From assembly GCA_948474755.1 (NCBI GenBank), contig CAOLHI010003115.1:1-64000 (forward strand): 64,000 bases of DNA, read 5' to 3'. The notes under the pieces were generated by a model. It worked only from the letters and a program-made list of their open reading frames with translations. It ran no database searches and had not been told where the DNA came from. This DNA comes from Ctenosaura bakeri. Its lineage: Eukaryota > Chordata > Lepidosauria > Squamata > Iguanidae. Shown piece after piece: positions 50,129 through 63,482 of the stretch; position 1 is the stretch's first letter; each line of letters begins with the position of its first letter. The position numbers and the translations under genes were made by a program.

Positions 50129-51125
50129 CTATATTGCTGTTCTTTGTAAACTGTGTTTGTTGCAATTTGGGAAGATATAGTATGGACAGGTAGTTCAGCT
50201 GCTTCAGTTTCATAAACTCCGTTTGCCAGGGAAAAGAAAAATAAGATGCTTTTTAAACAGAGAATAAAGGAAGCCACTGCATACCACCAACAACTCAGGT
50301 GTCAGACTTGTTTGTTGCCGCACATCACATGCTACTCCAGGGACAAACCAGCCTCTGGAGCTCCAGAGCTGTACCATTCAACAAAAAAGAAAGTTTCAAC
50401 TTCTTCTTCAATGGCATGCAACCTTTAGGAATTTTGCTACTTTGCTGTTTGAGATGGCTGTAAACCCCTCTGGAAAAAGCTTTTATAAGGGCCTCTGGAT
50501 GATCATTTTCTTGATATTTGGTTTGAAGGTCTATTACATTAATAAAGTGGGGTATCTGGCTGCTCTTATTAGGTTTACAGAGATATATGCAGTCTCCATA
50601 TATATTTTATGCATTACACATTTTTAAAAGTTAGCTGCCTTGATTCAAACGAGTTAGTTGTCAAATCTAAATCTAGTGTAGTGAATGAATGGGAGCTTCG
50701 CAAATTTACATTTATATAAATTCCACTGATTCAGAAGATTTAATCTAACAGTTGGATTTGAGTGTAGATTTTTATACTTCTTCTAGGTCCTATGTCCAGT
50801 TCTTACTTTATCAACTGACAGAGAAACACAACACCTACAGTGAATAATCAGAATACGAAACTTTAATTCTGCTGCAACACTTCGCATTTATTTATTATAT
50901 CCTTTTAAATAATGCTGTCTTATGTGATAATCATACTTTTTCTCCTTCTTGCAACATCCAAGCTGAAGGAAACAGATGTGTGAGTTTAAAATAGCTTCAG
51001 ACTCCTCAGCCAGGTGAGGAACAGCCCCCAAGGCTATGCAACACACCCAATTAGTTAAACTGTTGCAAAATTCCTGTCTCAGAGAGTAAGTTTGACAAGA
51101 CATGCCAATTTCAATGCAGACAAAA

Positions 51126-51154
51126 GCGTGTGCGTGCGTGTGCGCGAGCGAGCG
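51126..51154. repeat. GTGC/GCGA-type purine-pyrimidine repeat
   Basis: Imperfect GTGTGCGTGCGTGTGCGCGAGCGAGCGG, a CpG-rich alternating tract unusual for its AT-rich surroundings. Confidence 0.8.
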
Positions 51155-51591
51155 GCTGGTAGAGCCTCTAAATTAAAACAAAGTACAATCTAGTTAATGG
51201 GACTCTCATTAACTTTTGGGGGGGGGAACTATGGCTGTTTTTCACTGCAAGCAACCACTGTGCAATAGTTGATCTTAGGATAAAATACTTCATTTGGTAA
51301 AGGATCCCTGTGGTTCTTACTCACTACACATGACTTCTTCCTGTGTGAAATCTACACCATCACTTGTTAGCAAACCCAAGCATTTATGCTGGCATATATT
51401 AGAGTCAAAAAGATGCTCCAGCTGTCCAACTACATAGTTCTAGCACAGAGTGGGCAACTGTGGCTCTTCAGACTTTCATGCTCTGTATCTACAGCCAATT
51501 TAGCTAAACTGGCAAATATATAGCCTAGTTATGAATTATTATTTCAATTTTTAAAGCATTGAAGCATTGAAGACACATACCTATGTGACCT

Positions 51592-51987
51592 GGGTCTGTT
51601 CACATTACAGGCTTATAGCGCTATTATTCCACTTTAAATGCCATAGTTCCATTCTATGGAATCCCGGAACTGGTATTTTGTGTGCATGTGCCTTCAATTC
51701 TCTTGTCAATTTATGGCAAAGAATATCAGAGGTAGCTTTCCAGTTCCTTCCTGTGAAATATAGCCTATAGTAACTAGTATTCATTGGCAGACTCCTATCC
51801 AAGGACCAACCAGAGCTGACCCTGCTTGGCTTCCAAGATCAGACAGATTTAAGGAGGGACAGTTAGAATTCTCAGCCAGAGCACTCCAATGCCTCACGAG
51901 ACTTCAAGTCCCAGGATTCTACAGGATGGAAATCATGGCAGTTAAGTGAAATAATACTGCCATAATTGTGCAACATGAATGGGCCCC
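51592..51987. mobile_element. Harbinger-like MITE split by a SINE
   Basis: Left arm GGGTCTGTTCACATTACAGGC...CATTCTATGGAATCCCGG; right arm CCCAGGATTCTACAGGATGG...GTGCAACATGAATGGGCCC. CCTG stands at both outer edges. The middle (51679-51855) is a later 5S-Sauria SINE. Confidence 0.65.
51679..51855 (-). mobile_element. 5S-Sauria SINE, minus strand, nested in a MITE
   Basis: On the minus strand: TCTGATCTTGGAAGCCAAGCAGG (box A region), GGTTGGTCCTTGGATAGGAG (mutated box C), CCAATGAATACTAG, TAGGCTATATTTCACAGGAAGG, and a tail ATTGAAGGCACATGCACAC. Same structure as the copy at 24500 but more diverged. Confidence 0.75.
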
Positions 51988-52672
51988 TGAACTTACCCAG
52001 AAGTCAAGTTATATGCACATGCACACGACTAGTTATAAAGATGTGCACAATAACCTGTATGTACTGACTACAACAAGAAATACTGGTATACATAGGGAAG
52101 GATATTTTGTTCCCACATATTATTGCCAGATTCACCAGCAATACTTTTTAGAAGTAGCTTCGTAAGCTGAGATTCCTCTGATGTCTGTTTTTCATGCATT
52201 CACTGCCTCCATAGGAGTTACTGACAGTACCTTTAAGACTACTTTTATTTCAGCATAAGCTTTTGTGGATATAAACTTGATACTAATACAAAACCAAGCA
52301 ACATTAGCCCTCAAGCATAAAGCATATTTATGTGATCCCAAAAGATGCAAATCGTGTAAATTTTCAAAAGGTTGGGCAAGGTGATTTACAGTGGACAGTT
52401 AATGCTGAATCAGATTTTGAGTCACTAAACTGGCTGTTTATTTGGTTCCAGAAGGTGCTTCTTATTTGGAAACTCTTGGGCAATAAAGGCAATACACTGT
52501 ATGTTGTGTTCATCTTCTTGTTCATTGAAATCATGCCTAGCACAGCATCCAACCACAACACTGGATGCTGATTAAGGGGGTCGTAAAGCAGTGCTATTTG
52601 TGTTGGGGTACCCATTGTGATAAACCCCTTCCCTAAGAGATTCAACTGGTCTGCTTAATATATTAGTGTGAT

Positions 52673-52673
<1 letters not shown>

Positions 52674-52711
<38 letters not shown>
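52674..52711. repeat. CTAT microsatellite
   Basis: About 9.5 perfect CTAT units, a likely polymorphic marker. Confidence 0.95.
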
Positions 52712-54111
52712 GATGTGCATTTGCTTTTTTGTTTGTTCTTAAGATAGTTTCAACAAGATATATGGAAAGGAAACTAGCAATGTTTTTATTAGTAGGAATG
52801 AATCAAATGTTTTCTACCTTAGTATGGGAACCCTCTTCTTTGTTCCTGATATCCACAGATTCAGCACTTCCTGTCAGAAAACATTATATCCTTTTCCCTA
52901 CTGTACAAAACAAACAGCCCAGCAAACAGCCTCCACACACACAGATCTCAAATGCAAATGGAAGATCACTTCTCTGAAATGACATTATTTATTTTTAACA
53001 AGATATTGCTGACACTGTGATTTAAGCAAGCTTTGCAGATAGATGAGTGTGCTTAACTGCTCAGATGCTAGCTTTAATTTTCAGCAATATATATTGAATT
53101 ATGTGACAAAAAGAAAGCCATAAACTTGTTTCAAAGATAAATGAAAGTATTTAACTCCCAAATCTGAGTGCCATCACTTCCATAAAACAGACATATGCCA
53201 TGTATAATCTATGTTTTTTTTAAAAAAAATCTAAACCATACATAATTAAAACCTTAACCTCCCCCCGCCCAAATAGAGTAAACATTATGCTATCATTTCT
53301 GCCGCCCCTCACTGAACTTTATATATACTTCAAAAACTAAGCAGATGCTTCAGTAGAAAATTAATCTGCAATATAACAGCTGTATCAGCAATAATGTAAC
53401 AAGAAATACATTTCACAGCTTTTGAAAATTATTTCCCTTCATAATTCCTTTGCTTATCAAGTACATTTCAAGCACAGAAGAAAAAAGAGAGAGAAAAAAA
53501 CCGGAAAATTTATTCACCTCCGTGGGTATATCATTGGACAAATCTACGCTCATTTACTAGGAAACCTTAAGTTCAGATAGGACTGTTTCACACCCAAGCT
53601 CAGAAAAAAAGCTATATCCTCCCAGGACCAGTCCACTTTCATCAGACCAGGCAATGACCCAGTCAACAGGGGTCACTGCTAAACAATGCTCATTTTTCAA
53701 CAGCCACAGAAGAGAAGGAGGGACAGAGAAACCAAGGGCTTTAATGTTGAGCGCCCTTATTTACCAATTACTATGATGGTTCATCCAAAAGAATGTTAAA
53801 GTATTCCACCATTCTCAGCAGATTCCTTTTTCATAGGGCAAAACATTTTTATTCAGTGCCTTCCAAAGGTTCTATTTCATATTAAACAAAAAACAACATG
53901 AATATTTCCAAAATGTCAACTTTTTTTTAAAGCGTTTTTATGAAAATTGTGGCAGGGTATTAAAAGTGCTAAACATACATCTTGCATCCATTCTAAAACT
54001 CTGTGTACAGAGTAGGACAGGTTCATGGCACATAATGTTTCTGAGACCTGTCACACTCCCTCAGACCATGTATTTTTTCTTGTTAAAGAAAAAGGAGTGA
54101 ATTTCATCTAC

Positions 54112-54150
54112 TGGGGCCCTTTCACACTACACAGTTATAGATATACCTCA
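54112..54150. mobile_element. Harbinger-like MITE end fragment
   Basis: GGGGCCCTTTCACACTACACAGTTATAG is the left end of the family at 6609 and 54943; no matching right end was found. Confidence 0.5.
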
Positions 54151-54314
54151 GCTAATAAAGTACCAGTAGGTATGTTCCTACTCATTACTTGTCAGAAAAT
54201 TTGGTACCAGAGGCAGAAATAGCATGGCAAGAATAAGGATAGCTTCCTGAACCACACACAAAAAAACAGAAAAGCAGTTCAACATGTTTTAATAAACTCT
54301 TTATTCAAAACTAA

Positions 54315-54545
54315 CAGTTGTTGTTTTCTGTTGTGTGCTTTCCGGTTGTTTCTGACGTACATCAAGTCTATTATGGGGTTTTCTTGGCAAAATTTGTTCA
54401 GAGGGGGCTTGCCTTTACCTTCGTCTGAGATTAAGAGAGAGTGACTTGCCCAAGGTTCCCGCAGTGGGTTTCCATGGTTGAGCAGGGATTCAAACCTCAG
54501 ACTGCAGAATCATAGTCCAATGCTCAATGCTCACTATGCTTGCCC
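54315..54545 (-). mobile_element. Sauria-type tRNA SINE, minus strand
   Basis: GTTGTTTTCTGTTGTGTGCTTTCC, TTATGGGGTTTTCTTGGCAAAATTTGTTC, GTGACTTGCCCAAGGTTCCCGCAGTGGG, GAGCAGGGATTCAAACC, ATCATAGTCCAATGCTC. Confidence 0.85.
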
Positions 54546-54942
54546 TCGCCATTACTGATGTACACAAATACTGCTATTCCAATTTAGGTGAGAAATAAAA
54601 GTTTAAATGCAAGTTGAAGTCAAAGACCAATGTAAAGTAACTGTCACATAGAACAGTTCTAATCAAAGTGATCAGTGCTATTCCCTATATGTCATCTTCT
54701 GCTAGTACCAGAAGAACTTCCTGGAAAGAAACAACCCTATGAGCACAGATGTAGTACCATTTCTTGGGACACAGAAGGAAAATCCTGCCCATATCAGACT
54801 GTTTAAGAAGCACTGGCACAGATGACCCATGACTATTAGCCAACTTGTGGATCTCTTCCATTGCATTCCACTTGTAAGAAAGCATACATTATGCAAGAAC
54901 AGAACTAGGGTTACAGCCCTATAGATCCACAGACAGCAGGAA

Positions 54943-55167
54943 CTCATTCACACTACACAGTTACAGCACTATGACTGCACTTTAAGTGCTATCACTGTAC
55001 CCTATAGAATCCTGGGTTATGAAATTTGGGGAAATATTAGGGGTTTTTCCTGCTGAAAATTCTAAGTGACCTTCTCTAAGCTGCAAATTTCAGAGCTCCA
55101 CAGCATGCTGATTTAGCAGCTGAAGCAGAATTATAGAGCTACAATTAGGCAGTGTAAAAGGGATTCA
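54943..55167. mobile_element. Harbinger-like MITE (CACTACAC family)
   Basis: The left end CTCATTCACACTACACAGTTACAGC pairs with GAGCTACAATTAGGCAGTGTAAAAGGG; the arms contain CCTATAGAATCCTGGG. Confidence 0.65.
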
Positions 55168-55934
55168 GGATATAACTTCCACAGAGAAATGGACAAGACT
55201 TCACCATAATTCTCTGGTATGGGGGAGGGGGAATACTAAAGTCCTTCAGATTTCCTGGGTTGCAACTCCCAACATTCTTTCCTTCTGGCTAGCCCTGAAG
55301 GGCTGCACAGTTCCTTCCCATGATTCCTCTTTTAACTATTTTTTAAGCATCCATACAACAGCTGTACCAAACAGACTTTGTGCTTTTCAGGTAGTTTGCT
55401 AAACCGGCGCAAGCTTTTCCTGTGAATATAAAATTCAGTAAGGTATACAAAGAGTCATTATTACAAGAAATTATTGCTACCTATATGTACATTCTTCTGC
55501 TGTACATTCTTACAATTTCTTTTGAGACAAGGTCTATCTTCAAGAAGGCTTTGACAAAAGGGAAAAGGTAATGGCTACAATCTGGAACCTTGTTTAAACC
55601 ATCTGCAAGCACCTCATACAATTTTTATTTTATTTTCTAAAAAGCAGTTCTATAGAAATACAAAGCATCCTAACTTTGAACCCCCACCCCCGGGAGGTAG
55701 CCTGCATTGAAGAAGTGAGAGTCTATAAGGTGCACGGGTTAAATCAATTTTCTAGAGTGTGACAGTGGCCTTTTACCAAAAATGGAATGCATAGACTATC
55801 CTCAGCACCAACTGGATTTTATTTCGCAACATAATAATTTTTCCTAGTATTGCTTCTATGACATAAGAACTACAGTATTCTTCCAGATTTTGTAAACATC
55901 TCCAAATTTCATGTCTGAGCTCCAGATATTATTA

Positions 55935-56475
55935 TTTTTTCAGTAGTTTCCCCAGTATTGGGACCCAAAGTAGCCTACAAAATATTAACACCAACACTGA
56001 TTAAACATATAAAAATATAGGTTTTTTTTTTTAAAAAAAGGATAAAATTTAAAATTCATTAAAAGACAGGATATAAAAGTCAACAGAATAGCACATCACA
56101 GAAAGCTCACTAACATCCATTTATAAAAGCCTATTAGAACAGGAAAATTTTCATTTGTTGGCAGAAGGAGTGCAAAGAGGGAATCATTCTAACCTCTCTA
56201 GAAATGGAGTTCCAAAGCCTGGGAGCAACCACCAAGAAAATGTGCTCCCTTCTCCCATCTAATGTGCCTGGGAAGATGATGTGACTGAGTAAAAGTCTTC
56301 TCACGAAGATCTAAGAGTCCCAACAGGTTCCTAAAGTAAAGGGCATAGGGCTTTATAGGTCATAAACAGAATTTTGAATTGTGCTCAAAAACAGACCAGC
56401 AGCCAATGGAGCTGTTGCCAGAAGAGAGCCATATGCCCCCTGTAGCCAGCCCTAGTTAAAAACCTAGCTGCATGT
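55935..56475. mobile_element. Possible LINE-derived 3' region
   Basis: GGGCTTTATAGGTCATAAACAG, TTTTGAATTGTGCTCAAAAACAG, CCAGCAGCCAATGGAGCTGTTG match a sequence I recall as a common CR1/L2-type repeat in reptiles. The class assignment is uncertain. Confidence 0.4.
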
Positions 56476-56555
56476 CTTTCAGGCAACTAAAGTTTCTGAA
56501 CATTCTGCAAAGGCAGCTTTACAAAGGGCACATTACAGTAATACAAATAGGATTA

Positions 56556-56923
56556 CAGTCAGCTCTCCACATTTGCAGGTTTCACTTTTGCAGATTTGAT
56601 TATTCACAGATCATTTGCTGTAATCTTTGCTGCCCCCCCATGACATTTTTAATATGAACTGCAAGCCTTGTGAGACTGAGAAACTGCAAAGGAGGCTTGT
56701 AAGTCCCTATTAAAAATGGGGTGTCAGTAAGCCCCACCAGCCACCTACTTCTGCCTTGTGAAAGAGCTCTGATGCCTCAAAAGAATCCATGGTGGGTTGA
56801 ATATGGTGATCATACTGTTTTGTCTGTTAAACATGGTCTGGGATGGCCTAGAGTTATTCATGGTTTTTCTACTTGCACAGGGGTCCTGTGCCCCTAACCC
56901 TAGTGCATGTGGAGGGATGACTG
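56556..56923. mobile_element. TA-target MITE with 17-base inverted repeats
   Basis: Left CAGTCAGCTCTCCACAT and right ATGTGGAGGGATGACTG match at 15 of 17 positions. TA precedes the left end; the right flank is CA. Inside, TTGCAGATTTGATTATTCACAG and GGGGTCCTGTGCCCCTAACCC are family motifs. Confidence 0.7.
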
Positions 56924-57198
56924 CATTGTGAACCTAAGTGTCAGTAATTCAGGTACCATTATACTATTATTACTCAAAGTGGCAGTCTTTGGAATGGTGC
57001 TGGTCTGTCACTGGATGTCAGTTCACAGAAAGTTTCCAGGAAAAGAAAGAAGTGATTATTGCCAATAGGACAAATATGGTCCCGAGTCCCAGACATGATG
57101 GAGAAAAAGTCTGCCAGTCCCCCACATCACATAGCTTACAAAGCACTGCACTACACTAGACTACACTGTCCTCAATAATGTCTCTAGGAAGCAGACCA

Positions 57199-57296
57199 TG
57201 GGAAAGTTAATTTGGGACAACTTCTACTATCCCCAGCCACGCTGCCTAGGGAATATAGAGAGCTACTGTCCCAAAGAAGTAACTTTTCCAAGTCCT
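57199..57296. mobile_element. Short palindromic MITE (AAAGTTA ends)
   Basis: GGAAAGTTAATTTGGGACAAC faces GTCCCAAAGAAGTAACTTTTCC. Confidence 0.5.
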
Positions 57297-58328
57297 ACTT
57301 GGAATCTATGAAGCAATGCTACTACTGTTACTTTTTGTGCTTCTTCTTTGTAGATATTTTTGGAAGATATCAGAAGTCCATGGGGACCTTATCTTCTCCC
57401 TCCTCTTTTAGCTTGACTGGGAAAAATGAGTACTATGTCATATTAGAAATCAACACAATTCACTAATCCAAACACACTGGAAATAGAAAGTATATAAACA
57501 TCAATGCTGTGAAAATCCAACATGTCAAACAACTGTCAAGTTTTTATAGTACCCAAGGTTCTTCAGGGAACACATTGTGGTGTTACATTTATTTTAATTC
57601 TCTAGGATGCAGATAGTGATAGAGCAGATGCTTAGCTTAAAATAGCTTTTTTTTTTTTTTACAAAAACAATTGGCATGGGAAACAATATTTTGTGCAGTA
57701 AGTATTTCAGCAAATGTCAACTAATGATGAGGGAGTATGTTCAAATCTTAAAAGCTCCAAACTCTGAAAAACTTGGAGGTGGTTACAGGTGATTTCTGAT
57801 TTTTCTCCAGAATTGTTTTAGTACATAAAGATTTCCCTTTACCTAATACCAAAAGTTAACATGTTGGCAGTTTCTGTTAAATATAATCCAAAATATAAAC
57901 TTTATTTACAGATTCAGAACAGGCAAGATCCCTAGGTCTGGGCCACACACTGCCCACCAGATCTGGGAGGGCTATTCTTACAATTTTTATTTATTTTTAA
58001 TAAATGTCATGTAGAAATAAACTTTGCAATGCGCTCCCACCAGAGCTGTTATAGACACCCAACCCCACAAAAATCCCAGAAATAATTTCCAGAACATCTC
58101 TGGGTGACTCAAAATCTGCTGCAATTACCCCACAGCTTCTCAAAGATGTGAAAGGGCTTTTTCAGTTAAACATTAAAAAAAGGAGGTGGACTTGTAGGGA
58201 ATAGAGGGGTGGATGCATTGAAGCTGATGGAGAACAACATGCTATGTGCACATCATTAAACACTTTGCTCAATCCTGAGTTAGATCTGCCCAGATATAAG
58301 CATGCAACACTTCACAAAAAGCGCCATA

Positions 58329-58800
58329 CAGGTTGAGCTTCCTTTATCCAGAAATACAGAATCTGAAAACCTCCAAAAACAAAACTTTTTGCTGCTAGCC
58401 ACTCACTCGCACCTTCTACCTGCTTCTACTTGCTTATTTCTCAGATCCTCAGTCTCTCTCTCTTCTCTTCTCTTCTCTTAGCTGCACTCTTCCACCTTCT
58501 CAAAATGATGGGTGCAGTTCTCCTGCTCATTCAGCTCTCAGATCTAATGATGGAAGAGGGCAGCCAGCAGCAAAAAGACACACTGAGGATCTGAGAGACA
58601 AACAAGCAGGAGTGCCACAGCCAACACCTTGAATGTGGATGCAGGTGATTAGTAGCAAAAAAAGAAAGTGACTAAGGGTCTGTGAAATGGCAGGAGGCTT
58701 TCGATTCCTGCCATTTCTCAGATCCTTAGTTTCTCCCCAGCCTTGTGTCTCATATACAACACCAGCAGAAAGCGAACAAGACACAAAGCTATTCGCAAAA
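58329..58800. mobile_element. Probable MITE (CAGGTTGAGCTTCC end)
   Basis: After TA at 58327 comes CAGGTTGAGCTTCCTTTATCC and CTGAAAACCTCCAAAAAC, the start of a widely spread DNA-element family. Inside, CAGATCCTCAGTCTCTC (58443), GAGGATCTGAGAGAC (58583) and CAGATCCTTAGTTTCTCC (58720) form direct and inverted internal repeats. The right end is uncertain. Confidence 0.4.
58450..58480. repeat. CT/CTCTT microsatellite
   Basis: CT units followed by repeated TTCTC. Confidence 0.9.
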
Positions 58801-58807
58801 GGTACTA

Positions 58808-59270
58808 CAGTGGCCCTTCCACTTTCACAAAGTTTCAGGGCGCAGAACCCTCAGGAAAGTTAAGAAAATGAGCACTCCCCCTCCCATTCCCTTGCCTTTT
58901 GCCTGGGCGCATGTGCCTTTCTTTTCAGCTCCAGAGCAAAAGGGAAATGAATGGGAGGAGGCAGCCCTGCGCACAGAGAAGGCACACATGTGCCTTCTGC
59001 CCCCATTCCCTTGCCTTTTGCCCAGGCATGGAGAAGGCAATGTACCCAGCTAAAAGGCAAGGGAATATGGGGGGGGGATGTGGGGAGACTGACACTTGCC
59101 TTCCTTCTCCATGCATGGGGTCCCCTCTCCCATTTGCCTGCCTTTTGCCTGAGTGCAAAGAAGGCAGGCATATACACCAAGATGAAAGGAAAGGGAACAG
59201 AAGAGGGAAAATGGGGGGGCTCACTATTCACTGGAAAACAGAGCCCAGAATAAGCAGGAATGACTCTCAT
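58808..59270. mobile_element. TA-flanked MITE carrying GC-rich tandem units
   Basis: Left end CAGTGGCCCTTCCACTTTCAC after TA, like the element at 18074. The interior repeats CATTCCCTTGCCTTTTGCC (58888, 59006, and 59130 as CATTTGCCTGCCTTTTGCC) with GAGAAGGCA motifs. The 136- and 178-codon open frames on opposite strands here are array by-products. The right end is unclear. Confidence 0.55.
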
Positions 59271-60507
59271 GAAAGGGGTATCTACTTCTTGTCCTGGTTA
59301 TTTTTTCTTTTCTTTTTTAAAATAGATGTTCTTATAGGAAAACACATTTTAGAAATACAAAACAAAGCCAAATTTAAAAAAAAAAAAACACCACAAAATT
59401 ATGTAAACCAAACAAAAAGAATGAGATGGAACTAGATGAGCACTCGCTGTTTTTTATTTTCAGGGTTCACTCTTGTGCCACCCCTCCCAGGCTAATCTGA
59501 AAACCTTTTGTTCTCCAAGCGGGATAGGCACTAATTTTTTTGTCAGAATTTTTTTTTAACATGGGGAGACAAACAAGGCAAAAAAAGGGCATGAGGGAGT
59601 CAGGTGTCCTTCTTCCCATGGGCTACATTTTGCCCATCTCTGCTTCAAACTAAACAAGTAGGAAGGTTCTCCAAATAAGCCCTTCCCTCAACCTAGATAT
59701 ACCTCTGGGTACCTCCAGTTTGCTAGTAAAACTGAATTACTGTGTCATAAAAAGATGCATGTCGAAAAAGTGTGTCACCAACATGAAAAGTCTGGAAAGC
59801 TCTGCTCTAGAATTTAGCAGTATTACGAAAATCCTTTCAAATTTTCACGATCAATATGCGAAATCAGTGACTTCACTATTAGAAGATGCGTAGAACAGTA
59901 ACTTTGGTACCATGTACACTAAAAAATTTTTCCACCACCTTGAAGAAGCAAGTTTGTGTGTTCTACGTGCACAACACAGTTCAGCTGGCTCTTTGAAATT
60001 AGTAGGAACCAAGACAACTAAATGGCATTCAATAGTTGTTTCCACAAAATAATAAATTAAAACTTTAGCATGCTGCTGTATCCAATCTGATGGTTTCCAC
60101 TTGGCTCCTCCACCAGCAGAAACAGCTTCAGTATCCAGGAAACTTAGGTTTGCTTTACAGCTAGGACTCCTGGTTGATTATCTCCATAAGAACACAGAAT
60201 CTGAAGCCAGGGCTTGAAGATGGGTTACAAATTCTGGCTTCTATGAAAGCAATGAACTACAACTTGTTTTCAGAAACAACTCTGAGTTTCATCTTAGCAG
60301 ACAGCTAGATTCTTAAAGCTGTAGTCTAAAAATTAACATTTCTGCTCTTTTCTAGCTGGTGAGTTATTGGTTACTAAAGGCACTCCTGCTGATGGGAAGA
60401 GCCAAAGCAGAAGAAAATGAGCAAGCTGTTACAATATATTTGCTTATGAACATTAGGTCAGGATTCTTCAATATTCTGGCTTGACCTTTTGTGAAAAGGT
60501 AGCTTAT

Positions 60508-60720
60508 TTCAGTGCCTTATGGTGACTCTATGGTGAACCTATCACGTGGTTTTCTTGGCAAGATTGATTCAGAGGTGGTTTGTTTTTGCCTTCCTCTAAG
60601 GTTGAGAGAGTGTGATTTGCCCAAGATCACCTAGTAGGTTTCCATGGCTGAACAGGGATTGAACTGTGATCTACAGATTCACAGGTTAATGTTAAAACCA
60701 CTACACCATGCTGACTCTCA
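60508..60720 (-). mobile_element. Sauria-type tRNA SINE, minus strand
   Basis: CTTATGGTGACTCTATGGTGAACC, GGTTTTCTTGGCAAGATTGATTCAGAGG, GTGTGATTTGCCCAAGATCACC, GGCTGAACAGGGATTG, CCACTACACCATGCTGACTCTC. Confidence 0.85.
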
Positions 60721-63482
60721 AAGGATATTATTGGGACATTAGCAATGTAGTCAATGGGAGGAACATGGTTTTTACTGCTACATGGCAGGCACTGCTAGAA
60801 AACAAGATGCAGACAACAGTTCTCTCAGAAACCAAAGCAAATTTCAGTCAAACTTTTCTCTTTGATACACCTTTGGGTTCAGCACTAAATTCGACACAGA
60901 ATTCACTAGCTCATTTTTCTCATCTTTTTAAATCTATTAGTAGTACACAAGAAGATATTATGCATGTGTATAGGTGTTGGTAACTGCATAAATTACCACC
61001 ATCTCCTCCAAAATAGGATACATGGTACAGATTTTTACATGATTTGCTGCTAAAGCAAACTTTATTTGCAAAACCATTTTCTTAATATATTTCATTAAAG
61101 GTTTTTTTTTTAAAAAAATCTGCTCTGTAGTCTTGATAAGTACATTTTAAAAACATGAATTAAATGATTTGAAAGGTATAAGCTGAGAGGTTTAATTACA
61201 GCTCTAGAGATTGTTTAAAGAGGAACTTGAATAGTTTTGTATTATATTTTTTTTAATAAAAATGCAATTACACAAGTGGCACTTTGTTCTTTCAGATTCT
61301 ACGCACCCATAGGCCAAGAACAGAAATGTTTATGATACCCAATGCATACTAAACAGTTGAAATAGTATCTTTTTAAAAACAGTATAATTTATCCCTGTGA
61401 GGCAAATTAAGGCAATAGGTAAAATGTTCATTAGGATCCAGCTCAAAATTAAAAAGATACAACATTTGATGCCCTTGCCAAGGTTTTCACTTTAACATCA
61501 AATAATTTAGTCTCCATAATCATCCTTTATGATACTGTCATCAAACCTGACTTCACTACCAAGAAATACCTGAGCATGACATTTGGATTTGTGTCCCATC
61601 AACTGTTCTGGGCAGCTGATCAGCCCTGATCTTTAAGTTTCTCAGAGGATAAGGAGGAAAGTAGTGGAACAGAAGAAAATCTGCCAAGATATTTACTAAT
61701 AAGGTGATCAACTTATTCAATACAGAATGGATGTTCTACTTATTTTGGATACTGAGTATTTCCCTAACCACCTGCACGAAAAATAAATAAATTGAGCAAT
61801 GGAATAAATTGAGCCAATTGGCATGGAATAGGATGTTAATATCCCTATGCATGCACAACTCAGCATTTCGAGAATCTACACAAACAAGTGTGATTCCATT
61901 CATCCACTGATCTGAACCATCTCATGTCCACATAGTGAAATTCACAATTTATTATGAAATGTACAGAAAGAACAGATTTTGTGTGTACAAATAGACAAAA
62001 ATCATATTTTTAAAAAGTGTTGCAAGTTCCTTTTCCTCATCATTTCAACTTTACTTTTTAAAAAAATCCTTAACTCCAATTTTAACTATACTGACTATAA
62101 TGCAAATATCTAGGCTTAGATTTTAACTTCGCTTCCACAATTTCAGAACTAACTTTCATTTCTGATCTCCTCTTCCACGTGCAACCACCCTTGCAGAGTT
62201 TTGGGATCCTTAAGAATATGAAGAGGACAGTTAACACACATATACCCATTACCCCAGTGGAAACTTAACAGTCCAAATCAAAATGTCCCAAACTATATTT
62301 ATGACCTTCACATGGCAGGCTGATTTTCTCTGAGAAGACAAAATATGGGGAAAACCTATCTCCTAGTCATAACACAGCATAACAGTTTAGACATTTTAGG
62401 ATACTACCACCAAACTTGCACTTACATTATTGCTCAATACAAAATACCAGGAACTAACAAACTGTCATAGGTATCACCCAATTATCCATCTGATGTAATG
62501 TGTACTCCTATTTTATGCCTGATCTTTGCAATGGGCTCAGTATCAGTTGTTTTTGCTATAAGTATTTATGGTTGCTATCTTACAGAGAAAACTGATCTGT
62601 TCAGCAACTTCCACCAGCCCTTGTTTCTCATTTACATTATTTACTTTTCTATGAAATGGGGCTGAGGATGATTAATACAGATAAAATTCTTGTATGGTAT
62701 GTGTGAGTGAGCACTCTTGTCACAAACTAGCTTCAAAGGATTCAGTTAACCGAAAGATAATATATTGTTTTTCATATTTCTAAAACAGTTAAAAACCTGC
62801 CCTATATTTAAGAGATACAGTGTATCCTCTGAGATTCTATAATGGTTTTTTAAAGTACTTTTTATAGTCATAGTGACCTGTTAGCATACATTTTATTTAG
62901 GAAAGCATTTGTACACTGGAAAATACTGATTTAAATCATGATTTCAAACCTAGGTTTTTCAAGATGATTTAAATAATTTATGGTACCTTTACTTAAACCA
63001 ACTAGATCTGATAAAAATCTCATAAAAACATAATCATCAGCTGAGCTTGTGAGGCATGCTTGGAAATAGGTCAAGTATACTTCCCCATTGGCTGTGGACT
63101 GGGAAGCTGCAACCTTGGCTTGAGTAGTAAGTGAAACAGATTTCAAGGCTGACTCGGACAGCTTTGTTTTTAAGACAATGTCTCTTATCTTCAATAATAA
63201 TTGGTCTCACAGACATGGCACAATACGAACTTTGGAAGCTCATGTTTCTCTTAACCAAAAAGAGAAAATATGCTACTTTTACAATGCTACATGTTCCTTC
63301 TTGCTGTATCCACTGAAATCAATTAACTTGTATAAATTGGGACTAAGAAATCCCATTCATTTCAACAGGTTAATTCTAAAAGGATGAACATTAGATTTAG
63401 CTCTCTGTCCCTGGTAAGAATAGAATTTCATCATCTACCTCTTGCTTTTACAGATTTCAGGCACTTTGAAAATTAACATACC

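Noticed and set aside
58860..59435. Long overlapping open frames (136 and 178 codons) as possible genes
   Set aside because: They lie inside a GC-rich MITE array, overlap in antisense, have low-complexity repeats and no recognisable domain or splice context.
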